From Triparma columacea (lineage: Eukaryota > Sar > Bolidophyceae > Parmales > Triparmaceae): a stretch of DNA of 31,154 nucleotides. The notes beneath the pieces were generated by a model, which searched no databases, was not told the DNA's origin, and was given only the letters and a program-made list of their open reading frames with translations. The first letter of the stretch is position 1, and the number at the start of each line of letters is the position of its first letter. Location: NCBI GenBank assembly GCA_030267965.1, contig BRYA01000700.1:1-31154 (forward strand), written 5' to 3'. The translations under genes and the position numbers were made by a program. Below are positions 7,938-20,000 of this stretch, in pieces.

Positions 7938-10764
7938 ATGTTGTCGTCAAGTGAAACCCCTTCGGAATCAACGACCCTGGTTCCGGACTCTACTCATGCT
8001 GGATCAGCGGTTGATGTCCCCAAAGAGGAAGAATTGAAACCCCAACCCCCGCTTGCGGCGACAACAAATCCCATTACAGGTCCTCCTGACCCGAATGCGG
8101 AGTCAAATGTATCATCTTTTAGCAGATCAAAGTCGTCAGTTCCAATAACTCTCGACAAAGAGGTGAAAGCGGCACCTTCAACCAGGTTGGTGGAGTCTGT
8201 GTTTACGGGGAAGACTTGTATGCAGTGCAGGGTGGCGAAGGTTAAGTGTGATAAGCATCAGCCATGTGATAGATGTTGCCGCAGGGGATACGATTGCTCG
8301 GCCCAGGCTAGAGGTCCTGGCCGTCCTCCTGCATCAGAGGTAAAGAAGAATAGTGGGTCTACTCTCTCGGAAACGGTGAGACTGGGGAGAGGAGAAGGAT
8401 GGTTCGGGTTTGATCTTTCTACACTACTGACGGACCCTTTACTCGCCCCTCCACCCTCTTTCCACCGCCCCCTACAGCCCGAAGTTTCAGCAACCACTGG
8501 CAGGGGCAAGAGGAAGAAGGTTCCAAAGACTTCAGGGAGGACTGCGTCGTCCAAATCCAAGGGCAGAAAAGGCGACACAGTTAAGAATACCAACGAGAGT
8601 GAGCATCTTACCTACCCCCCATCCTATGGCATGGGTCAACACTCCAACGCTCCGCTCCACATGAGGCAACACCCCGGCATGCCCCCCCCTGGCATTGTCG
8701 GCCATCCCGGCTTCCCTGGGCACCCCAGTATGGTCGTTCCCCCCGGCTTCCCCGGGCATGGTATGCCCCACGGTATGCCACACTCCAGTATGGGCGGCCA
8801 CTCCGTTTTCCCAGATGTTGCCTCAAACTTCCCTCCTCCTGGTTTCATGGGCAGCCTGCCTCCCCAGCCGCCGGGCCAGATAGGCCAGATGCCGTTGGGC
8901 CAAATAGGTCACATGCCGCTGGGCCATGTGGGCCAGATGCAGCAGATGCACCCTTCCTTCGGCTCGTACTGGCAACCGGGCTACGATATGATGGGAATGC
9001 CCCTGACCATGCCGCTGGAACAACCTGATGTGGTGACCAATAAATTCTTCAACCTTCTGACGTCTGACGTTTACACTGCCGAGAAGAAGCAAGCTGTCGT
9101 TTCCATGATGAAATATCTCGGGTTAGAACGCTCCTCCGGCCTCCTTTGCCGCTTCGTTCTTCAGGCTGTAAGCCTAGACCCTAATATTACCATCGGAGAC
9201 GAACTGAACGATGTCAGGAGGATTGCAAATAGCTTCAACTTCGGGAGGTTCTTTTTCCCTGCTCACCCCAACATTCTTGATGGAATCCCAGCGACTGCCG
9301 CCCCCGAAGATATTCCGTCTTCAACGATCAACGATGACTCCAACCCCAACCCCAATGATTGTAAACCCCAGGACTTCATTACTTCGTGGCTAAAGGACAT
9401 CGACGGGGACGAAATGGTCGCTTGTAGGCTCACTTGGGAAGGAAAGACAACCTATAAAGTGAGCAAGTCCTTCGGGGAAACATTCTTCGACGAGAACCTG
9501 GCCAAGAGGTGCTATTGCATCGGGCAGGACCCCTGGTTCAACTTGATGACTACCCACGAGGATGAAAACTTTCAAAGTGCCTCAGATGCCAGCGCCTACA
9601 CGAACCCTTTCCAGAAGGCGACGCTATTCGAGAAGGCCCTCGGATGCATCATCACAGAGCCCCCCTTGAAGATGGACTTTCAGAAACAGACCAAACTCAC
9701 AACTTCAACCGGGCACCAAATTCAGGTTCTACTTAAGGTCAGGAGCCAGCTGTCCAAAGACGGGCGAGGACTTTGGCAGGTTATGAAGCTGGTTATGGTA
9801 AGCACGGGCGAAAATAACCAATTTCCTACTATAATAACCCCCACCCCTAACCCTACCTCACGCTCTCTCGCCGCAGAACCCCGAGCAAGCAATTTCTCCC
9901 ACAGACGATGCTCCCAAGAAACCGCCCTCCCTCTATCCCATGCCCGCGACACCTTTTGGGTACTCCCAAAATCCGGGCACTGAAATCATGAGTGTAAATG
10001 CTAGAGTCGTTTTGAAGGCTGCTGACCTCCTCGTCCAGAACAATATTGGAGACCTGTTGGAGCTCTGCACAGAGGATGTCTTTATCGACTCCGGAAAGGT
10101 CGACCCGGTAGTGTCAATCTTGGGAACGTACATTGGGAAGAAGCAGGTCGCCAACTTCTGCGACCTTTTCCATTCAGCCTTCATTGTTCACAGTTTCCAC
10201 CTGAGTAACTTTCAACCCTTTGGCAATGTCGTAAAGGTAACATCCGACTACGAGTTTACGAGCAAGATCAACAGCGTCAGGAGCAAAGCTCCTCACAAGA
10301 CCTTGATGAGGTGGATGTTCAATGATGACGGCAAGATCAGTGGCATTTTCTTCGAAGTGTCCTCTGTCGAGTGGACCCCTTATTTCCAGACATCTCACAC
10401 TAGCAACCCTCTTGTCAAGGACATTGCCGGACTTGGGACCGCCTTGCTATCATCCAACGACGACGATAATGTCAAACTCAAGCCAAGGGGCCAGAGAGAA
10501 AGTGCCCGCGACTGGAAGGCAACGCTAGAGATGTTCACCCGTCCCTCCCGCACCTCAGCTGGGTCCGCAATCGCAAATTCCATCGAAGCGACTGTTCCCA
10601 GCTCCGTTGCGGAAGGTAGTCCGCAAGATGAGGAGGCGAGCAGTGTAGGAAGCAGCGGGGGATTGTCACTCTTGGACGGGATAAGCGGCCTCACTCCGTT
10701 GCCGGGCAGCAGCCCGCTCAGCATAGGATCGCTCGGATGTCCACCTGGGAGCAATAAAAGCTAG
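7938..10764 (+). CDS. Zn2Cys6 (fungal-type) transcription factor with C-terminal NTF2/SnoaL-like domain, two exons
   Basis: Exons 7938-9797 and 9877-10764 give 915 residues. The 79-nt intron (GTAAGC...CCGCAG, with CCTAACCC as branch site) keeps frame, although an unspliced frame also stays open to 9983. The zinc cluster is exact, C-x2-C-x6-C-x5-C-x2-C-x6-C, with Cys at 94, 97, 104, 110, 113 and 120. It is followed by an AT-hook-like G-P-G-R-P-P. Such clusters bind DNA and are typical of fungi but are also reported in stramenopiles. Residues ~235-360 are low complexity (Pro, Gly, His, Met). A globular region at ~365-620 may include a PAS-like fold (weak). After the intron, residues ~660-781 look like an NTF2/SnoaL alpha+beta barrel, with the pattern A-D-L-L near the start and V-x-V-x-x-x-Y-E-F later; this could bind a small ligand (inference). 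The ends of the gene are Ser/Pro-rich. Confidence 0.85.
8871..8942 (+). repeat. Coding repeat of G-(Q/H)-(I/V)-G-(Q/H)-M-P-L octapeptides
   Basis: Three imperfect 24-bp units encode Gly-Gln-Ile-Gly-Gln-Met-Pro-Leu and variants inside the low-complexity linker of the Zn2Cys6 protein. Just upstream, Gly-His-Pro-rich triplets also repeat. This points to expansion by slippage within a disordered linker. Confidence 0.75.
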
Positions 10765-10913
10765 CCCTCATGCTTGGAGATGATGACATTTATAGAAAAT
10801 AGAATTAGACAAAAAATACGTAGAACCTTCAGAACCTTTAACGAATTACCCAACCTTATTTACCTCTGTGACGCAATGTCTCGTTAACCCTCACTTCGAA
10901 TGCTTTATTCTTC

Positions 10914-13545
10914 TTAATGCACTTCATCAAAAGTTAGGATTCTAGTATCGAGCAGTTGGACCATGAGTCCTGGATTCTTGATAAGAAAGTTTACCATCTT
11001 CGTTCTCTCCAGCCTTCTCAGTTTCACATCGCTGGTGGCCTCGCACGTGACGTACGTAACCTTGTCGTTTAGCACTGCGTTGATGTCGGAGAGGAAGGCC
11101 CCTCTCTCCACTTCGCAGTCGATGAAATCCATTCGATTGTTTTTTCCTCTGTAGGTGCTCAAGTCTTCTTCATCTTCTACGCTACTCGGGTCTAGGAGCA
11201 CCTGGACCCTGCCCTCCACTATGAACACGCCGCACGACTGAAGATCGACTACATCCCCTAAATTGAATGATTCGGTTTCATTGAGAGAATCCAGGAAATC
11301 TTTCCTCTGACCGTTGGAGAACTCCTTGAAGACGAGGTTCATACTCAAGGCGCTCCACACGCCCTCGGCCTGTAGCTTGGAGTAGCCCTTGATCATATCA
11401 ATTGTCGATTGATCCGTGAGGTGAGGCTGGATGACGGAGATGGGGATCTCGAAGGTGTGGACTTGGGAGTAGGCCTCAACAACGAAAGTTGATTTCACAG
11501 TGGGATCGACCAAGGCAACCTCGCCGGAGTAGTCTCCAGACGTGTACTTCCTATTGAGGTTCCCCGAGGTGTCCCCATTGACCTTCTCATGAGCGATACC
11601 GGCGGTGAAGATGGTGAAACTATCAACATGAGTGTCAGCTGCCGAAATTATTGAGCCTTTCGCGTAAGTCTTCCTGACACTGCTATCGACAATCTTTTTG
11701 ACACCCTCGGGAGAGATTTCAGGGAAGATATCAATTGAGGAAAGGAGTTGACCAATGTTGAGGATGGCTTGCGAGCCCAACTCGCCCACTCCACGGTCAA
11801 GCATGTCAATGTCCAGGGTATCGAAGATGTTGGCCTGCCTGAGCCCGGAGTCCTTAGGTATCTGGCTTCCCGTAACATGGACGACAAACATCTTCTCCTT
11901 GATGGACTTTGGCAGATCAACGAGAAGTTTCATCGGTGTGTGGATCGGGGGAACTCCAGCCTCGTGGAAGATGAGAGAATGGTCGCCCCGCAGAGGCGAC
12001 TTGTTGATCAGCATGTCCCTCCTCTGCTGGCCGATGGCGCCTTCGGCAAACATCTTTTCAACCACCTCACTGTCGGAGTTGGTGTCCGCAGAGTACACCA
12101 TGGACTCGCCATCCAGGGTAACTTCGAAGCCAACGCAGGGAATGGTGTGGAATGAGTAGTAGAAATTAAACAACGCTCCGTAGAACTCCGTAGGCTTCCC
12201 AATTTGCACTGGTTTGAAGGTGAAGAGGTTCGTCAAGAAGTTGCCTCCAAACCCACTGATGGCAGCGTACTTCCTGAGGAAAGAGTTGAAGATGGTTGTG
12301 GTTGTGTACAGGTTGATCGACTTCTCTTTCAGAATTTTCTGGAACGTTCCAGCATCATGATCGGCGTGACAGTGGGTGAGGATGACTCCTTCAATAAGCC
12401 TTGGAGGGATTGAGAGCTTCTCAAGCGCCTTGGACGATCCGGGAGGCGGGTCAACCATGATACCCCGACCCTTCACCCAAACCACGAAGCCCGTGGCAGA
12501 GCCGTTCGGATCGAAACCGTGAGAGGAGCCAAGGATGGTTATACCGAACTTCGGAGGTTGAAAGGGTTCGGTTTCAGCCGACCCTCCCTCCTCTTTTTCT
12601 TTCTCCCTAATTTCGTCTGCCTCCTCATCACCCTTTTTCTTCTTGTAAGTAAACTTTTCGTCGATCTTTGCAAGCTCCCTACACTTGTCATCGATTTCCT
12701 GAACACGGTAGGACTTGGTGAAAAGGTCGAACTTGATCTTGATCTTCTTCTCCCCTGCATCGTTTTCCAAGTTCACCTCGGACTTGGCATCGAAGGTCTT
12801 AAACTGGATAAGGGTGTCAACGTTCAGATTTCTCCTCATACCGTCGAGGTAGTACCCCTCCTCCCTGAACTTGGGGTGGGCTGTGTTGTCTGTGGTCTGG
12901 GGGTCGTGATCCTCCTCAGGCTTGCAGTCTTCCTCAGGAGGGCCGAGAAGGGTCTCCGTGAAGATCGCCCTAACGCGAGACTCAAGATCGGCGTGGCAAA
13001 TGAGAGTCACCCTTTTCTTGAGGCAGAAGAAGTTGAAGTAAGCGGGAAACTCAAACTCGGCCATGTTGAGGGCAGCCTGCCTGTCAAACATTTCTCCAAG
13101 AATTACGAAGTAAGTGGGCACAGTGATACCCAACTTCATAGAATCTTTGATCGTCTCGGGAGGGATACCGAACTGAATGGCACCGACCCCGGACTCTTCG
13201 GGCGGATTCACGATTGTGCCGCCCCTGGGGAGGTGCACGAGGTTGTCGTCAGTCTCCACATCCTTCAGCTGCTCCTGATAGAGGTTCGCGCTCGTCGCTG
13301 ATTTAATTATCCTACGAGGGGAGTTGGGAATAAAACGAGGGTTTAGCCGGATGGAAGGACTCAGTGATTCTGTCAAGATGAAGGGATTGTTCTTACCTAA
13401 CCATTCTACCTGATTTGCCGGTGAGCCGTTGCCCCCCCTCTCTGCCATGAGCGGAGGCATCTGCGGCAGCTTCTGTAGCACTTGCACTCCTAGTATCATC
13501 TTCTTTCGCAGGAGCGACCTTCTCCTTTCCCTTGACGGCGCTCAT
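10914..13545 (-). CDS. Metallo-beta-lactamase-fold protein with two cyclic-nucleotide-binding-like domains, two exons
   Basis: Exons on the minus strand are 13545-13397 and 13311-10914, for 848 residues. The 85-nt intron (GTAAGA...CGTAG) joins a Lys/Ala/Glu-rich start to the long exon in frame; without it a shorter ATG at 13499 opens another frame. The metallo-beta-lactamase core (about 310-580) has H-C-H-A-D-H (His363, His365, Asp367, His368), a following His in H-T-I-P, the Asp in S-A-D-T and a late His in F-V-V-H-V, so metal-dependent hydrolysis is plausible. Around residues 590-700 lies a cNMP-binding fold with G-D-Y-S-G-E-V-A-L, but the usual Arg of the phosphate cassette is not evident. 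A second, more degenerate copy follows to the C-terminus. Possible roles include a cyclic-nucleotide-regulated hydrolase or phosphodiesterase (inference). It is divergent from the dynein gene; its 3' end faces the Zn2Cys6 gene. Confidence 0.85.
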
Positions 13546-14036
13546 GCTCTAAAAAACTGAAAACAGTTGCCAACTGGATCCCCGAAACTGCTGGCTTATG
13601 GTTCTGGGCTTTCCCTTGTTGGGGCGATGCAGATCACGTACAACTCAGAAATACAGTTCCAAGTATAGTTCAGATTTTCGCGAAGAACTACAGAGAATAG
13701 TATACCGTGTTTCAGAGGACGAGTTAAGGGTTGTTCATTTGTGCTGAGATCCCAGCGGATCCTGCCTCACACATTTTCTCGGGCCGGCGGGCAGACTTTC
13801 TCATTTCTCATCCCCGTTGGGTTCCAACCTTCATTTTAAGCTGTTGCCTTGGGCAGATCCGTGTGGCGTTTTTCCTTGTAAAACTCGAACACAGCGGAGA
13901 GGTCGAACTTTAACGACTCAGCGATACCCACTAAATCCCTTTAGCCTTCTCGTGGCCTGAAGAATTCTCAAAAGAGGGTCTCCGAAAGTGCCCATCTCCT
14001 CCACAACTTGCTGGCCACCTATCACAAGGCCTAGCC
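13546..14036. promoter_or_regulatory. Shared divergent promoter region of metallo-beta-lactamase and dynein genes
   Basis: 491 bp between two divergent start codons. It contains a perfect inverted repeat CAGTTG-C-CAACTG (13564-13576), 19 bp upstream of the leftward start, and an 8-bp palindrome TTCGCGAA (13677-13684). The CAGTTG half-sites resemble MYB recognition elements. No convincing TATA box was seen, and there are no protein-like frames. Confidence 0.5.
13564..13576. promoter_or_regulatory. Inverted repeat of MYB-like half-sites
   Basis: CAGTTG and CAACTG flank a single C, forming a perfect 13-bp palindrome around one base. It lies just upstream of the leftward gene, within the only promoter space available to the dynein gene. 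A role as a transcription-factor site is inferred from the pattern alone. Confidence 0.35.
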
Positions 14037-17000
14037 ATGGTTCTCTCTCCGTCTAAAGCGTTGAATCCTAAACAAGAGCGCCTAGGTGGGCCGGATTTTC
14101 GCGACGATGACTCGGTCTCCACCACAAACCTCCCTCCTGTGCCAGCCGAGGCCAAGAGGCAGAGGGGAATGTACTCTGAGCTACTCTCCTCTTCCATCAA
14201 CCTAGAAGAAGTGTCAAGCCCGTCTAAGAGTGAGTCTTGTGCAAACTAACTCCCCCCCCCGCCTCAATAACTGACCCATTCTCTCCCCCTGCCTATTCAC
14301 CCCCTCCCCCCCCTAGTCGTCTCCGAGCCCGTCGTTCAGCCGGCGCCCCCCGCCCGTGTCTTTGATCGCCCTAGCGACCTGGCGTTAACCACCGATAACA
14401 CCGCCTTTGCTCACTTTGACTTGAAGTCTATGGAGCCCAAGGTTCATGCCCCCCTCGTCGCCCTCCCTGGCCAAGTTCCAAGGAAGATCGAGATCGAACG
14501 CAAGAAACGCCTCTTTGCCGCACAGAATCTCGAGGACCTTCTCGTAGAGCGCGGGGTAGACCACACGAAATGCGTTAATAAGGCCTCCCTCGATTTCATC
14601 AAGGGGGAAGTCCTTCTCCTTCCACTTGAGGCCTTCGACAGCACCGATTACGAGTGCAGGTCCGTAGACGCCTGGCTCGAGCTCGGTACCAAGGCCGACG
14701 GAACTGTTGCTCTCCCCGCCCGCGCCCTAGACACAAACGAGGACGGCAGTGGGGTCTGGCGCTCCTGCATCGTCACGGGAGTTGAAAGGCCAATGGGCTC
14801 AGAGGACCCGGAGGCCGTCCTCTGGACAGTTGTGTTTAACGACGCCGCGTCAGTCGAGGAGACGAAGGAGACCAAGGAATCCGTGGAGCGCAAGACCTCT
14901 GCGTCTCTCCACCGCCTCGGTGTCTACTTCCTCGCTGAGGACCCTTTCGTCTTTGCGGACCGCGTAGCTGCCGCCCACTCCGCGAGGAAACTTGCCGAGA
15001 GGCAGATAATGAAGAACATTTACATTGACTTCATGCCGCTCGAGGACATGAAACACCTAGACAACGAGCAAATCAACAGAATCAAGGCTAATGCCTTTAA
15101 GTCTCGCCAGCTCAAGCACTCTGACATTAACCCCACCCAGATCATCGCCGAGATCAACATGGACTTCACTCGCACAATGAATGGCATAGTGCTCATGCAC
15201 AAGGCCCTATCAGCGTCACAGTCGGCCTCGTCTGCGTCCTCTTCCAACTCGGGAGCCACAGAAATGCTTACAATGCTATCAAGTATTGTGGAGCTTCCAG
15301 AGTCCCCTACTCTTAGTCCAGAGTCCGGACTCTTCAAGATCCCCAGCTACTCCTTTACCGAGGCCAAGACCGCCTTTTGCTTCAACTCCTTTCTCACCAA
15401 GTCTGAGATCATCAAGGCAGTGGTGCAGGTTCGCAAGGAGAGTACCAAGGTGAGATGGACAGAAGGCATTTACTTAGCAACAAATCGAAACGCAACGCTC
15501 ACTGATGCAACCTTTCGTTTCGCTCATCGCAGGTGACCAGCTCCCTCAAGATGTTCAACCTATCCACCAAGTCTACCCGCATCGACGAATTTGCGTCTTC
15601 TCAGAACGCTGCAATTAACGCTGCCGGGTTCTACCTCAAGGACACCTGGACGGGAGCCGTCATATCCCACGTCAAGTCTCAGCTTAAGGATGTGCAGAAG
15701 GGCTGGTTCAACCTTGAAGAGACCAACACTGAAGGTGAGAATAGGGAAAACTGGTTCCAGCATGATAAATTCATACTCTAACACAACCTTTCCCTGGTTC
15801 GTCGCAGTTTATGCATTCTCCAAGCTCAAGAAGTTCCTCTCCTTCCTCAACTTCATCATGCAAGACTCCATGCGCGACTTTATCAACAAGTCCCTCACGC
15901 AGTACAGAAAATTCATCGTCAACGCCTGCACCCCTGCCGTCAAGATCAACTCGACGTCGTCAGTGGAGGTCGACTACTCGTGTGAGGGCCGACTCTCAGC
16001 AGACGAAGCCGCGCTCCGTGCGAAGAAACCCCCTCTTTTTTCTGTTGATCTCGGCTGCGGAAATGGCACCGATGCCGTCTTCTCGTACTCTTCATCTCCC
16101 AAAATATTCACGGAGACCGTCCTTCAGTACTTCGACAAGTCACTCGTGGAGCTCCAGAAGCTCATCCGCATTGAGCGCAAGGTCATGAAGAATCTTTTTT
16201 GGTCCCGCGATCCCATCATGAACGCCGTTCATCCCTCCGAGGAGTGGGTGGTCTCGTACAGGTCCGAAATCGAGGCCAACATGAACAAAGCCGGTGCGGT
16301 CCTTGAAGAATACCTCAAGCTCTACGACCCTCTGCTTCCATTTCTCCAGTTGGACTCGGATCAGTACCTTATCGATATTGAGGTCAAACATGGAGGACTC
16401 ACCCCCGAGGGAGCAGACGAAGACGACCACGAGGAACCTGAAATTGATGTTGCGGCCATCAAAGATATTTCTCTCTCCCATCTCAAGAAGAAGGCGGATA
16501 TCGAAGCAACTATCCCTACCTCCATTAATGTCGGCGTTTTCTCTGTGTCGTGCAACAAGGTCCGTGAGGAGCTGATTGCTAAGCACGCCAAACTTGCCAG
16601 TGACCTCATGGAAATGGCCCGCAGGGTGACTATCGCCTTCTCTCAAGATACCGACCAGCAGTTTGACGAGATGATGGGCGTTCTCAGGCGCAGTACCAAC
16701 GACATTGAGGCCGTTGATGAATTGAAGGCCTACATGGGAACTGTTCCCAACTTGGTCAAGGCCCTGGAACCGCGAATTCTCACCAACCTTGGTTTCTATG
16801 ACATCCTCGATGAGGTGCACTTCAAGTTGAACGAGTCAGACTTTGGCCTCAGGTGGCAGATCTACAGCTGGCCTAAAAAAATCTACGACAAGATCGATTC
16901 ACTTGTGGACCAGCTTGAAGGAAAGACTCAGGACCTCATGGCCGACATGAAGGAAGAACAGGATGCCTTCATGGAGAAGCTCAAGGGCTTCGAGGATCAG

Positions 17001-20000
17001 GTCACCAGCCTAAAGAACTTCACTGATATTGCAAGGGTTGACCAGGTCACCACTCACGTCAAGAAGTTAAAGAAGGACTTGGCCCAGTGCAGTGACGAGG
17101 CGCGCCTCTTCAACTCGCGCGAGGCCCTCTTCGGCGTCGACATTCGAGAGTACGTTGAGTTAGCAGATATTTCCAAATCCTTTGAACCTTACTACGACCT
17201 CTGGTTGACGGTCGACGAATGGCAGAAGCAGCTAAAGCACTACAAGGAGTCCGCTTTCCTCAAGCTTGACGCCGAGGCGATCGAAAAGCACGTCGACAAA
17301 TCAGCGCGCACGCTCGCCAAGAATGTGAAATTCTTCGAGAAGAACAACCTCTCGGGCTGCCTTGAGATTGCCAAGCAGGTCAAGGCCTCGGTTGATGGAT
17401 TTAAGCCTACCGTCCCAGTCATTGTCGCCCTTTGCAATCAAGGTATGCGGGAGCGCCACTGGAACGATGTCGTCAGCACCAGCGACAACATCCCTTCCTC
17501 CTTCAAGATTGACGACACCCTCACTTACGATGCAATCATGGAGACTGGCATCCCTAAGAACATTGAGGCCGTCACCAAGATCTCCGAAAAGGCCGGCAAA
17601 GAATACAATATCGAGCAGGCCCTCGACAAAATGGTGGAGCAGTGGAAGCCCGTCCACCTCTTCATCGATCCGTACAGAGAAACCGGAACTTCGATTCTCA
17701 AGGGGGCCGACGAATATATGGCCCTCCTCGACGAGCATATCACGATGACCCAAGCTATGACGTTCTCGGCCTTCAAGGGACCTTTCGAGGAACGCATCGA
17801 GCAATGGGACGAGACCCTTCAAGTTGTCTCTGAGGTTGTCGATGAGTGGCTTGCCGTCCAGAGGAACTGGCTTTACTTGCAGCCCATCTTTGACTCGGCA
17901 GACATCAACAAGCAGCTCCCTATCGAAGGAAAGAGGTTCAACACCGTGGACAAGCACTGGAGGCAAACAATGGTTGCCGCCTCAACGGGAACCGACGGAG
18001 CCTTGTGTATTGAGTTCTGTAACGACAAGAAACTCTTGGACAAGTTCAGAGAGTCTTGCAAATACCTTGACATGGTCCAGAAGGGTCTCGCGGATTACCT
18101 CGAGACGAAAAGGGCCGGCTTTTCCCGGTTCTATTTCCTCTCCAACGACGAGCTTTTGGAGATTTTGTCCGAGTCCAAGGACCCTCTCAGAGTACAGCCA
18201 CACCTTAAGAAGTGCTTCGAGGGAATCAAGTCGGTCGAGTTCCACGACGACCTTACTATTCACAAGATGAAATCCAGTGAGGGCGAAGTTGTGCCATGGG
18301 AGACTCCGGTGGATCCCAAAAGTAAAAATATCGAGAACTGGATGGTGGAAGTCACCGATGCGATGCTCGAGGCCGTTCGTATGCAGTTCCTCCTTTCCAT
18401 CGAGCATTACACTGAAGTGCCCCGAACCGAGTGGATGCAAAGTTGGCCGGGACAGATTGTGCTTAACGCCAGTCAGGTCCACTGGACAAGGGAAACCGAA
18501 GCGGCTTTGAACGAAAAGGGAAACCAGGGTATCGTTGATTACTACGAGCAGCTGAAACAGCAGCTCAACGACATGGTGTTCCTAATCCGTGGGAACTTGA
18601 GCAAGATGGCTAGGGTCACTATTGGTGCTCTGGCAGTCATTGACGTGCACGCGAGGGATGTGATGAAGAAGATGGCTCTGGACAATGGTGTCAGCAGCAC
18701 AAGGGACTTCGACTGGGTCAGTCAGATGCGATTCTACTGGACCGGCGACAGGGAGAAGGGTAATGTCAGGGTGGAGATGGTCAGTAGTAACAGAGCCTAC
18801 GGATACGAGTACCTTGGAAATAGCTTCCGTCTCGTAATTACCCCTCTTACGGACAAGTGCTACTTGACCCTCATGGGTGCCCTCCAGATGATCTTGGGAG
18901 GCGCTCCTGCAGGACCAGCCGGAACTGGTAAGACCGAGACCACGAAGGATCTTGCCAAGGCTCTCGCCAAGCAGTGCGTCGTGTTCAACTGCTCGGATGG
19001 TCTTGATTTCAGAGCAATGGGCAAGTTCTTCAAGGGCTTGGCTAGTAGCGGAGCCTGGGCCTGCTTCGACGAGTTTAACCGCATCAACATTGAGGTGCTC
19101 AGTGTTATTGCTCAACAGATCATGACCCTTCAACAGGCAGTACAAGGAAACGTCCCAAGGATCATTTTCGAGGATACCGACATCAAGGTAGACCCTGAAT
19201 TCTCTGTCTACATTACTATGAACCCTGGTTACGCCGGAAGGAGTACCCTACCCGACAACCTTGAAGCCCTCTTCAGGCCCGTTGCAATGATGGTACCCGA
19301 TTACGCCTTGATTGGCGAGATTATGCTCTTCAGCTACGGTTACTTGGAGAACAGAGTCTGCGCGCAGAAGATGGTTGCGACTTTCCGCCTGTGCTCAGAG
19401 CAGTTGAGTTCTCAGGACCACTACGATTACGGTATGAGAGCCGTTAAGACTGTCATTACCGCCGCAGGTAACCTGAAGATGAAGTCCCCCGAGGAGAAGG
19501 AGGAGGCCCTCCTCCGCCGTGCGCTGGAGGACGTCAATGTGCCCAAGTTCTTGGCTCATGACCTTCCCCTCTTTTGGGGCATTCTGTCTGATCTGTTCCC
19601 CGGAATCGAGCGCCCTGCCTTCGATTATGGCCCGTTGCTCACTTGCATTAAGAGAGGCTGCGAGGCGAAGAACTTGCAGGCCGTTCCAATTTTTATCAGG
19701 AAAAACATCGAGCTGTACGAGATGATTTGCGTCAGGCACGGTCTCATGGTTGTGGGTCCTACTGGAGGAGGAAAGAGTAGCTGTATCAGGACTCTCCAAC
19801 ATGCGCTCACTGAGCTGAAGGAAGCCGGGCAGGAGGGCGAGAGGTACGAGACTAGCGAAATTTACCACTTGAACCCCAAAGCTATCACCATGGGTCAGCT
19901 CTACGGAGAGTTCGATGCCAACACCCACGAGTGGAGGGATGGAATCGTGCCGACCATCGTCAGGAACCGCGCGAAGGACACGAGTACCAACAACAAGTGG

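Noticed and set aside
9798..9983. Read-through C-terminus of the Zn2Cys6 protein without splicing
   Set aside because: Splicing at 9797/9877 gives a continuous frame into a conserved-looking domain, and the skipped segment has donor, branch site and acceptor; kept only as a possible retained-intron form.
15591..15807. Upstream extension of the frame that contains dynein exon 4
   Set aside because: Frame conservation with dynein begins only after the acceptor at 15807; the upstream part overlaps exon 3 in another frame and an intron.
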